A program made the translations under genes and the position numbers. A stretch of 64,000 nucleotides of DNA, taken from NCBI GenBank assembly GCA_016215025.1, contig JACRMI010000131.1, positions 1 through 64,000 on the forward strand, in the 5' to 3' direction. The notes beneath the pieces are model-generated. The model saw nothing but the letters and a program-made list of their open reading frames with translations. It had not been told where the DNA came from and did no database searches. This DNA comes from Chloroflexota bacterium (GTDB lineage: Bacteria; Chloroflexota; Anaerolineae; UBA4142). Position 1 is the stretch's first letter; each line of letters begins with the position of its first letter. This document shows, in pieces, positions 6,380-15,271 of this stretch.

Positions 6380-7567
6380 GTGAATCCTCAACAAATTATC
6401 GATGCAGAAAAAAAGTATCTCGTTCAGACGTACGCACGGCCGCCATTTGTGATTACACGCGGTGAAGGTGTTCATGTTTACGATGCTGATGGCAAGAAAT
6501 ATCTCGACATGGCAGCAGGCATCGCCGTGAACGCACTCGGCTACAATGATCCCGAACTCACCAAGGCGATTCAAAACGCCGCGACCGGCTTGCTGCACAC
6601 GTCGAATCTGTTCTACACCGAATCCCAGGTCAAACTCGCGCAGGCCCTCGTCGAAAAATCGTTTGCCGACAAGGTGTTCTTTGGCAACACCGGCACCGAA
6701 GTGATCGAAGGCGCGATGAAGTTTGCGCGCAAGTATCACGTCGAACGGGGCGACATGCAGCGGAAAAATTTCGTCGCGTTTCGCGGCAGCTTTCATGGAC
6801 GTACGATGGGCGCGCTCGCCGCAACCGATTCGGAAAAATATCAAGGACCGTTTCGCCCATTGATGCCCGGCGTGAGTTTCGCCAATTTCAACGATCTCGA
6901 TTCAGTGCGCGCGGCGGTCAACGCCGAAACCGCCGCCGTCATCATCGAACCGGTGCAAGGCGAGGGCGGCGTTTATCCGGCTAGCGATGAATTTTTGCGC
7001 AGCTTGCGCTATCTGTGCGACGAACGCGGCGCGCTCTTGATCTTTGACGAGATTCAATGCGGCGTGGGACGCACTGGAAAATTATGGGGATACGAGTGGC
7101 CAGGCGTCAAACCTGACATGATGACGGTCGCGAAACCGCTCGCAGGCGGATTGCCTATCGGCGCGCTATTGGTCACCGATGCAGTTGCGTCGTCGTTGCA
7201 TGTGGGCGAACATGGCACGACATTTGGCGGCGGACCGATGATTACGTCGGTCGCCTTGAGTGTGTTCAATCGTGTGAGTAATCCAAATTTTCTCGCGCAC
7301 GTCAACGAGACCGGCCAGTATCTGATGGAGCGATTGAGCGAAATCAATTCGCCGCACATCAAGCAAGTGCGCGGACGCGGGTTGATGATCGGCGTCGAGC
7401 TAGACATCGAAGCGGCAAAGATTCGAGCAGCGGGCTATGCGCATGGCTTGCTCTTGATTCAAGCCCGGGAAAAAGTGGTTCGATTCGTACCGCCGCTCAT
7501 CTTGCAAAAGACTCATGTCGATGAATTGGTCGAGAAATTCGGCAAGATACTGACCGAAGTCGGATAG
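6380..7567 (+). CDS. argD: Acetylornithine aminotransferase
   Basis: Class III PLP aminotransferase that converts N-acetylglutamate semialdehyde to N-acetylornithine. It has 395 residues. [12 protein letters not shown] (Asp about 223) and the Schiff-base Lys at about 252 in [13 protein letters not shown] are present, with [11 protein letters not shown] near 102-112. The start is GTG with AAAGGAG about 6 nt upstream. It could also serve succinyldiaminopimelate transamination, as many ArgD proteins do, but the operon fits arginine. Confidence 0.93.
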   Translation: MNPQQIIDAEKKYLVQTYARPPFVITRGEGVHVYDADGKKYLDMAAGIAVNALGYNDPELTKAIQNAATGLLHTSNLFYTESQVKLAQALVEKSFADKVFFGNTGTEVIEGAMKFARKYHVERGDMQRKNFVAFRGSFHGRTMGALAATDSEKYQGPFRPLMPGVSFANFNDLDSVRAAVNAETAAVIIEPVQGEGGVYPASDEFLRSLRYLCDERGALLIFDEIQCGVGRTGKLWGYEWPGVKPDMMTVAKPLAGGLPIGALLVTDAVASSLHVGEHGTTFGGGPMITSVALSVFNRVSNPNFLAHVNETGQYLMERLSEINSPHIKQVRGRGLMIGVELDIEAAKIRAAGYAHGLLLIQAREKVVRFVPPLILQKTHVDELVEKFGKILTEVG

Positions 7568-7602
7568 TGCCATAGTTCGATAGTGCGTTAGTTGATTGGT
7601 GG
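7564..7602. repeat. Degenerate tandem repeat, argD/GNAT junction
   Basis: Words GATAGTGCCATAG, GATAGTGCGTTAG and GTTGATTG repeat after the argD stop. Similar wording recurs at 8506 and 31709. Confidence 0.45.
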
Positions 7603-7606
7603 ATGA

Positions 7607-8500
7607 ATGTATTTAGAATTTCAAGTAGGCAGTACACTGCAAATTGCAAACGAATTGGTGCGTTGCGTCGAAGAAATATCGCTCAACGCGCTGCCTGCCC
7701 TGCAAACGATGCACCTCGACGGCTGGGTTTTGCGATTTGCAAATGGCTACACCAAGCGCGCTAACTCGATCAATCCGATTTACGATGGCGCAGATAACGT
7801 CGAAGAAAAAATTCGCTTCTGCGAAGAAATTTATCGACGCAAGCACCTGCCCGTCGTTTTCAAAATGACCAAGACAGCCCAGCCCGAAAATCTCGATTCG
7901 ATTCTTGCGGACAAGGGTTATGAAATCAATTCGCCAACCAGCGTACAAATCGCCGAGCTTGGCAATGTCGATTCATCGCTACTCAGCACTTGTCATTTCG
8001 AGCGAAGCGAGAAATCTCGGCTAATACGGGACGAGATTTCTCGTCGGCAAAACCCGCCTCCTCGAAATGACAGATTATGCAGCTACGATTCATCGCCCAA
8101 TGCGCAAGCAACTGAGACGCTGACCGAAGAATGGTTCGCGCAGTTCTGCCGCATGAATAACATCGCTGAGAAAAATAAATCGACGCTGTGGCAAATCCTC
8201 GCAAACATCGATTTACCCAAATGCTTTGTGACCGTTGGCAACGATGGCAAATCCGTTGCATGCGGGATGAGTGTGATGCAAGGACAATACATCGGTTTGT
8301 TCGATATCGTAACCGATGCATCGTTCAGAAACAAAGGTTTCGGCAAGCAGACTGTGCGCCGTTTACTTGCCTGGGGAAAAGAAAACGGCGCACGACGCGC
8401 TTATCTCCAAGTGATGGAAAACAATGCGCCCGCGCTCCAACTCTATTCACAAGTCGGATTTACTCCTGTTTACCAGTATTGGTATAGAATCAAGAATTAA
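7607..8500 (+). CDS. GNAT-family N-acetyltransferase carrying a repeat-derived insert
   Basis: A 297-residue protein. The N-terminal part has DGWVLRFANGYTKRANSINP, typical of one GNAT subfamily of unknown substrate. The C-terminal part has the acetyl-CoA site, IVTDASFRNKGFGKQTVRRL (about 235-255), and ends in a GFTP-YQYWYR segment. Residues about 129-156 are a translation of the REP-like palindrome (CHFERSEKSR ... PPPRNDR), inserted in frame between the two halves. It sits inside the arginine operon, but no arginine-pathway step can be assigned to it; the next gene is the better ArgA. Confidence 0.8.
   Translation: MYLEFQVGSTLQIANELVRCVEEISLNALPALQTMHLDGWVLRFANGYTKRANSINPIYDGADNVEEKIRFCEEIYRRKHLPVVFKMTKTAQPENLDSILADKGYEINSPTSVQIAELGNVDSSLLSTCHFERSEKSRLIRDEISRRQNPPPRNDRLCSYDSSPNAQATETLTEEWFAQFCRMNNIAEKNKSTLWQILANIDLPKCFVTVGNDGKSVACGMSVMQGQYIGLFDIVTDASFRNKGFGKQTVRRLLAWGKENGARRAYLQVMENNAPALQLYSQVGFTPVYQYWYRIKN
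7991..8072. repeat. REP-like palindrome inside a coding region (copy 2)
   Basis: Starts TGTCATTTCGAGCGAAGCG and ends in the inverse CGAAATGACA, with GAGAAATCTCG/CGAGATTTCTC inside. It is read through in frame by the GNAT gene. Confidence 0.8.
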
Positions 8501-8505
8501 AGTTG

Positions 8506-8560
8506 GATAGTGCCATAGTGCGATAGCTGCGGAAGCGCACACGCTCTCTATCGCAAACGG
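8506..8560. repeat. Degenerate array between the two GNAT genes
   Basis: GATAGTGCCATAGTGCGATAG is followed by a short loop and the partial inverse CTCTCTATCGCA. It fills most of the 84-nt gap. Confidence 0.5.
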
Positions 8561-8584
8561 CCTAAACCATGAAAGGATTTTATC

Positions 8585-9127
8585 TTGCTCGATTATTCTG
8601 TGTTTACTGTGACCTCTGTGGCTACAAATGAAATAATTATTCGCCGCGCAACCCTCGCCGACGCGCAAGCCCTTGCCGATCTCGTGAATCTCGGTGAACG
8701 TGAAGGTCAATTGATTCCGCGCACCATCGATTCCATTCGCAACACGATTGACGATTGGATGATCGCCGACAGTGATGGTCGGGTGATCGGCGTCGGTTCG
8801 CTCGTTGAAATGGGTCCCACGTTGAGCGAAGTTCGTTCGCTCGCGGTCGCGCCTGACTATCGCAAGTTCGGCATTGGCGCAAAGATCGTTGCCGCGCTGA
8901 TCGACCTCGCGCGCGAGCGTGAAATCCCAACCGTATTTGCGCTCACGCGCGCGGTTCCGTTTTTCGAGAAGCAAGGTTTTAGTGTAACGACGAAAAATGA
9001 CTTTCCCGAAAAAGTCTGGCGTGATTGTATTGTCTGTCCCGTGCGCAACGCGTGTGATGAAGTTGCTGTCGTGAAATCAGTCGCCAGTATTCAGTCGTCA
9101 GTCGTCAGACGAGGTCTCATTTCCTAA
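8585..9127 (+). CDS. argA: Short-form N-acetylglutamate synthase (ArgA-like GNAT)
   Basis: It would acetylate glutamate to start or replenish the arginine cycle. The GNAT core covers residues about 18-130: IIRRATLADAQALADL, the acetyl-CoA loop VAPDYRKFGIGAKIV, then VPFFEKQGF. The segment FPEKVWRDCIVCPVRNACDE with its Cys residues is characteristic of the single-domain ArgA type. The start is taken as TTG with AAAGGA upstream; a GTG 8 codons later is possible. The last 15 residues or so come from a CAGTCGTC-type repeat and are not family sequence. Because argJ follows, ArgA may be mainly anaplerotic. Confidence 0.8.
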   Translation: MLDYSVFTVTSVATNEIIIRRATLADAQALADLVNLGEREGQLIPRTIDSIRNTIDDWMIADSDGRVIGVGSLVEMGPTLSEVRSLAVAPDYRKFGIGAKIVAALIDLAREREIPTVFALTRAVPFFEKQGFSVTTKNDFPEKVWRDCIVCPVRNACDEVAVVKSVASIQSSVVRRGLIS

Positions 9128-9176
9128 TTCGCAATTTGCAAACTGAGATTTGAAATCTGAAATCATAAATCCTAAC
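9071..9176. repeat. Degenerate tandem array over the argA 3' end and argA/argG gap
   Basis: First CAGTCGCCAGTATTCAGTCG-like words inside the end of argA, then TTCGCAATTTGC, GAGATTTGAAATC and GAAATCATAAATC words in the gap. Two different word sets are joined here. Confidence 0.5.
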
Positions 9177-9188
9177 AAGGGGGTTTAC

Positions 9189-10451
9189 ATGGAAAAGAAA
9201 AAAGCTGGCAAAGTCGTACTCGCGTACTCGGGCGGACTCGACACGTCGGTGATTGTGCCGTGGCTCAAAGAAAACTACGATTGCGAGGTCATTTGCGTTT
9301 GCGCCAACATTGGACAAGGCGATGACTTGTCCGGCGTCGAAGCCAAGGCGATTGCGAGTGGCGCAGTCAAGTGCTACGTACAAGATTTGCGTGAAGAATT
9401 TATCACCAATTACATTTATCCAACGATTCAAGCAGGCGCAATCTACGAACGCAAATATTTGCTCGGCACATCGTTCGCGCGACCGTTGATCGCCAAAGCC
9501 CAGGTCGAAATCGCGGAGCAAGAAGGTGCGGATGCGGTCGCGCACGGTGCAACTGGTAAAGGCAATGATCAAGTTCGATTTGAGTTGACGTATCAGGCAT
9601 TGAATCCAAAGCTCAAAGTGATTGCCCCCTGGCGCGAATGGTCGATTCGCTCGCGCGAAGATGCGATTGCATATGCCAAAGCACATAACGTCCCGGTGAG
9701 CGCAACGCTCAAATCGATTTACTCGCGCGATTGGAATATTTATCATCTGTCACACGAAGGCGGCATCCTTGAAGACCCCTGGCAAGAACCCGAAGATGCG
9801 ATGTATCAACTATCGGTTTCGCCGGAGCAAGCGCCCGACGAACCCGAATACATCGAAATCGATTTTGAAAAAGGCGTGCCGCGCAAAATCAACGGCTGCG
9901 CGATGGGCGCAATCGAAATTCTCACGACGCTGAATCAGATCGGAGCCAAGCACGGCGTCGGTCGCATCGATTTGGTTGAAAATCGCTTGGTTGGAATGAA
10001 ATCGCACGGCGTGTACGAAACACCCGGCGGCACGATTCTCATCGAAGCGCACGATGCGCTGGAACAGATTTGTCTCGACCGCGAGACGCTGCATTACAAA
10101 CAAGTCCTCGCGCTGCGCTACGCCGACCTGGTTTACAACGGTCAGTGGTTCGTGCCCCTGCGCGAAGCCCTCGATGCGTTCGTGCATGAAACGCAAAAGA
10201 CAATGACAGGCGCAGTGCGATTGAAACTCTACAAAGGCAACCTCATTCTCGTCGGTCGCAAATCGCCGTTCAGTTTGTATCGCGAAGATTACGCCACGTT
10301 TGGTCAGGAAGATGTGTATAACCAAAAGGACGCAGAAGGTTTTATTCGCTTGTTCGGTTTGCCGCTCAAAGTGCGCGCCTTGATCGACATTGAGCGGCAT
10401 GGCAAAAGCACGTACGCCGCGCCGGATTATTCTAAATTCAAGAGAGACTAG
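9189..10451 (+). CDS. argG: Argininosuccinate synthase
   Basis: ArgG joins citrulline and aspartate using ATP. The P-loop-like motif AYSGGLDTS is at about 11-19, followed by [23 protein letters not shown] and [13 protein letters not shown]. It has 420 residues. The start has AAGGGGG about 6 nt upstream; an earlier in-frame start lies in the repeat. ArgF, which supplies citrulline, is not in this window. Confidence 0.95.
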   Translation: MEKKKAGKVVLAYSGGLDTSVIVPWLKENYDCEVICVCANIGQGDDLSGVEAKAIASGAVKCYVQDLREEFITNYIYPTIQAGAIYERKYLLGTSFARPLIAKAQVEIAEQEGADAVAHGATGKGNDQVRFELTYQALNPKLKVIAPWREWSIRSREDAIAYAKAHNVPVSATLKSIYSRDWNIYHLSHEGGILEDPWQEPEDAMYQLSVSPEQAPDEPEYIEIDFEKGVPRKINGCAMGAIEILTTLNQIGAKHGVGRIDLVENRLVGMKSHGVYETPGGTILIEAHDALEQICLDRETLHYKQVLALRYADLVYNGQWFVPLREALDAFVHETQKTMTGAVRLKLYKGNLILVGRKSPFSLYREDYATFGQEDVYNQKDAEGFIRLFGLPLKVRALIDIERHGKSTYAAPDYSKFKRD

Positions 10452-10455
10452 ATCA

Positions 10456-10488
10456 GTGGGAAATAAGGGAAATGAAGGAACTGAGGGA
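10456..10488. repeat. Direct repeat copy 1 at argJ start
   Basis: AAATAAGGGAAATGAAGGAA then CTGAGGGAAT. A near-copy lies inside argJ at 11196-11233. Confidence 0.6.
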
Positions 10489-11670
10489 ATGCAAACTGGT
10501 GTAACAACTCCAAAAGGTTTTCGCGCGAGCGGAGTCGCGTGTGGATTGAAAAAGACTGGCGATCTTGATCTTGCGCTCGTCGCGAGTGACAGCGATTGCG
10601 TGTGCGCGGCAATGTTCACGACGAATCGCGTGCAAGCTGCGCCCGTGCTGTACGATAAAGAGGTCGTCGCCAAAAATCCCAGCACGATTCGCGCCGTCAT
10701 CGCCAACAGCGGCTGCGCGAATGCGTGTACCGGCGATGCAGGTTTCTCCGATACTTGTGCTACTGCCGAAGCAACTGCAAACGCACTCGGCATTCGCGCC
10801 GATCAAGTGCTGGTGCTTTCGACCGGCGTGATCGGTCAACGCTTGCCGATGGAAAAATTGCAAGCAGGCATTCCACAAGCTGCGAAAAATTTATCGCCTC
10901 ACGGTGGAAGCGATGCCTCGCACGCCATCATGACGACGGATACCAAACCCAAAGTTTTTGCAATCAGCCATCAGCAATACACCATCGGCGGTATGTGCAA
11001 GGGTGCTGGCATGATTCATCCCAACATGGCGACCATGCTCGCAGTTATTACAACCGATGCCAAGATCGCGCCGAACTTGCTCGATCAAACGCTGCGATCC
11101 GCTGTGAGCAAAAGTTTCAATCGCATCAGCGTCGATGGCGATATGAGCACGAACGACACTATTCTTTTATTGGCGAATGGCGCGTCGGACAAGGAAATAA
11201 AGGAAATAGAGGAACTGAGGGAATTTGAGGATACTTTGAGCAAAGTCTGCACAAACCTGGCGAAGCAGCTTGTGCGCGATGGCGAGGGCTCGACCAAGTT
11301 TGTTGAAATCGCGATCACCAGCGCGCACGATGAAGCCGAAGCCGTGCGCGTTGCCAAAGCGATTGCCAATTCGCCGCTGACCAAGACTGCCATTTACGGC
11401 GGCGATGCAAACTGGGGACGCGTCGTTTGCGCAGCGGGTTATAGCGGTGTCGAGGTTGAGCCAGCCAAAATGAAATTGTGGTTCGGCGATGTCAACGTAT
11501 TTGCAAATGGCATGCCGACCAATTTCGACGAAGCCGATTCGACGGCGGCGCTCGCGGGCAACGAAGTTTTCATCCGACTTGATCTAGGGCAAGGCGACGC
11601 CAGCACAACGGTCTGGACGTGTGACCTGTCGCATGAATATGTGACGATCAACGGAAAATATAGAACCTAA
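10489..11670 (+). CDS. argJ: Bifunctional ornithine acetyltransferase / N-acetylglutamate synthase
   Basis: ArgJ moves the acetyl group from N-acetylornithine to glutamate, recycling it. It is an Ntn-type enzyme that cleaves itself before Thr: KGAGMIHPNMATMLA places the nucleophile at about Thr182. The oxyanion segment STGVIG is near 111-116. The ATG start has AAGGAA and GAGGG upstream and gives 393 residues; a GTG 11 codons earlier (10456) would add repeat-encoded residues GNKGNEGTEG. Residues about 237-248 (KEIKEIEELREF) match a repeat copy inside the gene. Confidence 0.93.
   Translation: MQTGVTTPKGFRASGVACGLKKTGDLDLALVASDSDCVCAAMFTTNRVQAAPVLYDKEVVAKNPSTIRAVIANSGCANACTGDAGFSDTCATAEATANALGIRADQVLVLSTGVIGQRLPMEKLQAGIPQAAKNLSPHGGSDASHAIMTTDTKPKVFAISHQQYTIGGMCKGAGMIHPNMATMLAVITTDAKIAPNLLDQTLRSAVSKSFNRISVDGDMSTNDTILLLANGASDKEIKEIEELREFEDTLSKVCTNLAKQLVRDGEGSTKFVEIAITSAHDEAEAVRVAKAIANSPLTKTAIYGGDANWGRVVCAAGYSGVEVEPAKMKLWFGDVNVFANGMPTNFDEADSTAALAGNEVFIRLDLGQGDASTTVWTCDLSHEYVTINGKYRT
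11196..11233. repeat. Direct repeat copy 2 inside argJ
   Basis: GGAAATAAAGGAAATAGAGG followed by AACTGAGGGAAT closely matches 10456-10488. It encodes KEIKEIEELREF in frame in a variable loop of ArgJ. Confidence 0.6.
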
Positions 11671-11744
11671 TTCGATTTTCGATTTTCGATTGCTGATTTC
11701 TGATTGGTAAATCGAAAATCGAAAATCAGAAATCGGAAATTGGA
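11671..11744. repeat. Palindromic degenerate tandem array, argJ/argH junction
   Basis: The left arm TTCGATTTTCGATTTTCGAT (11671-) and CTGATTTCTGATT is inverted as AAATCGAAAATCGAAAATC then AGAAATCGGAAATT (11709-11741). A 3-nt loop would make a hairpin of about 35 bp. It leaves only a GGAAATTGG stretch as ribosome site for argH. Confidence 0.8.
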
Positions 11745-13106
11745 ATGTGGGGCGGCAGATTCTCTAAATCCATCGACGACAAATTCGCATACCTCAACGC
11801 ATCGTTCCGTTTCGATTGGCGATTGTATGACGCCGACATTCGCGGAAGCATTGCGTACGCCAAAGCATTAGCACGATCGGGCATCATCACCGAGGCGGAA
11901 CGCGACGCGCTGATCGTCGGCTTGCAACGCGTCAAGCAAGAATTCGATCTGCACACATTCGAGTCCAAGTCCACTGACGAAGACATTCACACTGCCGTCG
12001 AAAGACGACTCGGCGAATTGGTTGGCACAGTCGCAGGCAAGTTGCATACAGGACGCAGCCGCAACGATCAAGTCGCAACTGACACTCGTCTCTTCGTGCT
12101 GGATGCCATTCGCAATTTGCAATCTGCAATCCGCAATCTGCAATCTGTAATCGTCGAAAAATCCGAAGCGCATATCGACATTCTCATGCCCGGCTATACC
12201 CACGTTCAGCGCGCGCAGCCGATTATTTTTTCGCATTGGCTCATGTCGTATTTTTGGATGTTGCAGCGCGACCATGAACGCTTTTCCAATTGCGCCACTC
12301 GCGCCTCCATCATGCCGCTCGGCGCGGGAGCGATTGCGGGCAACGCACTCGGCATCGACCGCGAATTTTTGGCGCACGAGCTAGGATTTGCGCGCATGAG
12401 CCAGAACAGCATCGACGCAGTCAGCGACCGTGATTTCATCGCCGAGTTTCTGTTCGCTGCGGCACTCATCGGTGTGCATCTCTCGCGACTGGGTGAAGAT
12501 TTGGTGTACTATTCGTCCGCCGAGTTTGGTTTTATCACGATGGACGACGCGTACGCCACGGGGTCGAGTCTAATGCCACAAAAGAAAAATCCTGACGCGA
12601 TGGAACTCGCGCGCGGAAAATCGGGGCGATTGATTGGCGACTTAACAACGCTGCTCACCGTCCTCAAAGGTCTGCCTTCCTCGTACGACAAAGATTTGCA
12701 GGAAGACAAGGAGCCGCTGTTCGATGCTGTCGATACACTGGATGCACTCTTGCCCGTCGTCGCCGGTGTGATTCGCACCATGCGCGTGAACGCAGATTCA
12801 ATGCGCGCCGCACTTGATACGCCGATGCTGGCAACCGATCTTGCGGATTACCTCGTACGAAAAGGAATGCCATTTCGCGAAGCACATCGCAAAGCGGGCG
12901 AAGCGGTCAAGCTGGCAGAATCGCGTGGCGTGGCACTATCGGAATTATCGACTGAGGATTTCAAAATCATTGCAACAGAATTCGATGCAGACGTGAATGA
13001 CATTTTCGATTTTAATAAATCCGTCGCAGCGCGGGACGTGCTCGGTGGGACAGCACCGCATGCGGTGAAAGAGCAAATTGCAGAGGCGCGAGCGTTGATG
13101 GAATAG
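11745..13106 (+). CDS. argH: Argininosuccinate lyase
   Basis: ArgH splits argininosuccinate to arginine and fumarate, the last step. It has 453 residues. The fumarase/aspartase signature GSSLMPQKKNPD is at 273-284 and YTHVQ, with the catalytic His, is near 151-155. HTGRSRNDQVATD is at 101-113. Codons 121-136 (RNLQSAIRNLQSVI) are built from GCAATCTGCAATC-type words like those of the junction arrays, yet length and helix are preserved. Last gene of the operon, followed by a strong terminator. Confidence 0.95.
   Translation: MWGGRFSKSIDDKFAYLNASFRFDWRLYDADIRGSIAYAKALARSGIITEAERDALIVGLQRVKQEFDLHTFESKSTDEDIHTAVERRLGELVGTVAGKLHTGRSRNDQVATDTRLFVLDAIRNLQSAIRNLQSVIVEKSEAHIDILMPGYTHVQRAQPIIFSHWLMSYFWMLQRDHERFSNCATRASIMPLGAGAIAGNALGIDREFLAHELGFARMSQNSIDAVSDRDFIAEFLFAAALIGVHLSRLGEDLVYYSSAEFGFITMDDAYATGSSLMPQKKNPDAMELARGKSGRLIGDLTTLLTVLKGLPSSYDKDLQEDKEPLFDAVDTLDALLPVVAGVIRTMRVNADSMRAALDTPMLATDLADYLVRKGMPFREAHRKAGEAVKLAESRGVALSELSTEDFKIIATEFDADVNDIFDFNKSVAARDVLGGTAPHAVKEQIAEARALME
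12107..12151. repeat. Degenerate tandem repeat inside argH
   Basis: TTCGCAATTTGCAATCTGC followed by AATCCGCAATCTGCAATCTG. It encodes two copies of RNLQS in frame. Confidence 0.55.
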
Positions 13107-13125
13107 ATTAAGCTGTTTGAAGAAA

Positions 13126-13164
13126 AAAACATGCGCCACACTGGCTGGGTGTGGTGCATGTTTT
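13126..13164. terminator. Bidirectional terminator between argH and the beta-helix genes
   Basis: A 16-bp stem, AAAACATGCGCCACAC with GTGTGGTGCATGTTTT (one G-U), closes a 7-nt loop. A-runs before and T-runs after make it work for both converging operons. Confidence 0.85.
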
Positions 13165-13204
13165 CGCAAGTACCCATTATCATAAGTTGATTCTCACGGA
13201 TCGG

Positions 13205-14119
13205 TCATTTCTTATGCAACCAGCCATTCCTTTTCGCCCAGGGAAGATTATCCTGTATGGCACATCCTGTTGTGGGGATTGAACAACTCACTCTCAGCAC
13301 GAATGGGGTATCACAAAAATCATCGTTATTCAGGTCCTTGCAACCTTGAGCACGCGTGTGATAATTGCTCCAATAGTTGCCGCCAGTCGGCGCCGGACGA
13401 CTAAAGACGCCTCCCCAGGCTCCCGAATTAGCCTCCAGTGGATGATCATTATCGATGAAATTGTTGTTGTAAATCACAGTGCCGTCATCATCCCAAAACC
13501 TGAATAATGTCGCGTTCTTCATAAACAGGTTGTTGGTTATTACGGCTCCCTCAGGTCCAATATCTTCGGTACTTACGGCAAGCGTGTTGTTGGAAATTGT
13601 GTTGTTGCTAAACGTATGTTGTCCGTGGGTAGTATTGATCCCGACCTGGTTGTTGAGTATTTGGTTGTGGTCGACAGGTCCATAGCTTCTTTGAAGACTG
13701 AGTCCCGTTCCATTTTTCGATATCGTATTGTCGATGATAGTAGCGAACAAATCGATATCGACCCAGATTCCCACCCCAAATCCGTTGATCTTTAGGTTCT
13801 TGATTGTGCTTGGACCAAGATAATAACCAGGAGCGCTCATAGTAACGCCGACAACACTACCGCTACTGGTGAGCTTGTGTCCGTGACCATCCAAAGTGAT
13901 ACCCGCACCACCCTTATCGCCAATCACTATTGAGCCGGTTAAATCCATTTTCAGCGTGCATGTCTTGTTGGCAAGATCCCACTTGCCGATTGAAGTACAA
14001 TCGCCACCTGTCGCATCATCGCGAATGTACTTGGTTCCAGAAGCCGCCTGCGCCGTTCCTGCACCGAGCAGACCCAGCAACAAGATTGCCAGAAGCATGC
14101 TTGTGGTTCGCCATTTCAT
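13205..14119 (-). CDS. Secreted right-handed beta-helix protein, NosD-like (paralogue 1)
   Basis: A 304-residue exported protein. Residues 1-26 form a signal peptide (MKWRTTSMLLAILLLGLLGA ... AQA). The middle is a parallel beta-helix with repeats such as NQILNNQVGI and NNTISNNTLAV. Near the end GGNYWSNYHTRAQGCKDLNN with a following D-x-x-D is a calcium-loop-like NosD signature. The N-terminal block (IRDDATGGDCTS) and the C-terminal block (QDNLPW...NGWL) are shared with the gene at 15272. GGAGG precedes the ATG. A periplasmic or surface polysaccharide role is possible; no catalytic site is visible. Confidence 0.8.
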   Translation of the reverse strand: MKWRTTSMLLAILLLGLLGAGTAQAASGTKYIRDDATGGDCTSIGKWDLANKTCTLKMDLTGSIVIGDKGGAGITLDGHGHKLTSSGSVVGVTMSAPGYYLGPSTIKNLKINGFGVGIWVDIDLFATIIDNTISKNGTGLSLQRSYGPVDHNQILNNQVGINTTHGQHTFSNNTISNNTLAVSTEDIGPEGAVITNNLFMKNATLFRFWDDDGTVIYNNNFIDNDHPLEANSGAWGGVFSRPAPTGGNYWSNYHTRAQGCKDLNNDDFCDTPFVLRVSCSIPTTGCAIQDNLPWAKRNGWLHKK

Positions 14120-14137
14120 AGTTTGCCTCCTTTGTCA

Positions 14138-14160
14138 AAGCGTATGAATTCCGTTTGGTC
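14138..14160 (-). promoter_or_regulatory. Conserved upstream element, beta-helix gene 1
   Basis: On the minus strand GACCAAACGGAATTCATACG lies about 20 nt ahead of the ATG. Related elements sit at the same place before the other two tandem genes (15148-15168 and 16236-16256). Confidence 0.45.
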
Positions 14161-14254
14161 ATTGGTACCAAAAAACAAATCCCGCAAACAAAAGCGCCAA
14201 TGCGCATGCCGAGTTTCTGTTGTTACTAGGCGCGCGTTCTTGCCCTGTGAGCAA

Positions 14255-15127
14255 TCACGGATATATATTGTCCGGCGTGTTATCGGTGATGATGCTCTTT
14301 GTGACAGTAAGAGTACCTCCGTTGTAGATGCCGCCGCCGAAGAAACCGGCCGTATTGCCAGTGATATTACTGTGCTCCAATGTCAGTGCGCCGTTGTTAG
14401 AGATGCCGCCACCGCTACCGCTGGAGGCCGTGTTGCCGCTGATAGTACTGTGCTGCACGGTCATCTTACCCCCATTATAGATGCCGCCGCCATGGAAACC
14501 GGCTGTATTGCCACTGATCGTGCTATTTCTCACGGTTAGCATGCCGGAATCGTTACGGATGCCTCCATTGGCGATAGCTGTGTTATTGGAGATGGCGCTG
14601 TTATCGATGGTCAGCGTGCCGTGATTGTTGACAATGCCGCCGCCTTGCTCAGCCCTGTTGCCGTCGATGGTGCTATTCTTTACCGTTACGGTGCCCGCAA
14701 GGTTGTAAATGCCTCCTCCATCGTTTGGACCTCTGTTATTGGAGACGAGGCAGTTCTCGACGGTCAACATGCCGTAATTGAGGATACCGCCACCGGAGCC
14801 GCCTTGACCGTTCGTAATTGTCATGCCCTGAAGGGCGACCGTACCGCTGTTAATGAAGAAGACCGTTCCCATGCTGCCACCATCAACGACGGTTTTATGG
14901 CTTTTTCCTCTAATCGTGACGTTACGGTTAATAGTAACATTTTCGTAGAATGTCCCGATCGGAACGTCGACGCGGCTGCAAGCTGGGTCGTTGACCGCGG
15001 ATTGAATCGTAGAGTACGGAGCTTGGCCTGCAGTAACCTTACAGTTGACTTTCGCTTCCGCCACTCCGGTGCCAAGCAACCCCAGCAACAAGATTGCCAG
15101 GACTTGGCTTGGTATTCGCCACTTCAT
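14255..15127 (-). CDS. Secreted right-handed beta-helix protein (paralogue 2)
   Basis: A 290-residue exported protein with a signal peptide (MKWRIPSQVLAILLLGLLGT ... AEA). The body is a run of about 22-24-residue coils of the type STISGNTAGFHGGGIYNGG, close to Pmp-like adhesin repeats. The signal peptide is nearly identical to that of its downstream neighbour. Unlike paralogues 1 and 3 it lacks the NosD block and the NGWL end. GGAGGCAATC precedes the ATG. Probably a surface or matrix structural protein. Confidence 0.78.
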   Translation of the reverse strand: MKWRIPSQVLAILLLGLLGTGVAEAKVNCKVTAGQAPYSTIQSAVNDPACSRVDVPIGTFYENVTINRNVTIRGKSHKTVVDGGSMGTVFFINSGTVALQGMTITNGQGGSGGGILNYGMLTVENCLVSNNRGPNDGGGIYNLAGTVTVKNSTIDGNRAEQGGGIVNNHGTLTIDNSAISNNTAIANGGIRNDSGMLTVRNSTISGNTAGFHGGGIYNGGKMTVQHSTISGNTASSGSGGGISNNGALTLEHSNITGNTAGFFGGGIYNGGTLTVTKSIITDNTPDNIYP

Positions 15128-15147
15128 GATTGCCTCCTTCGTTTCTA

Positions 15148-15168
15148 CCGCATGAATTGCGGTTGGTC
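15148..15168 (-). promoter_or_regulatory. Conserved upstream element, beta-helix gene 2
   Basis: GACCAACCGCAATTCATGCG on the minus strand, about 20 nt before the ATG. CCGCA/TGCGG forms a small inverted repeat around ATTCA. Confidence 0.45.
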
Positions 15169-15271
15169 TTCATTCCCAAAGAAAAAAAACACCTCACCCA
15201 TAGATGATTCTCATGGACCTTTACTCCTTCAAGAGCCAACGATTCCCTTCGATCCACGTGAGATTGTCCTA

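Noticed and set aside
9810-10793. Long open frame antisense to argG and argJ
   Set aside because: It lies opposite two clear genes with family motifs and follows their codon structure; no family motif is visible in it.
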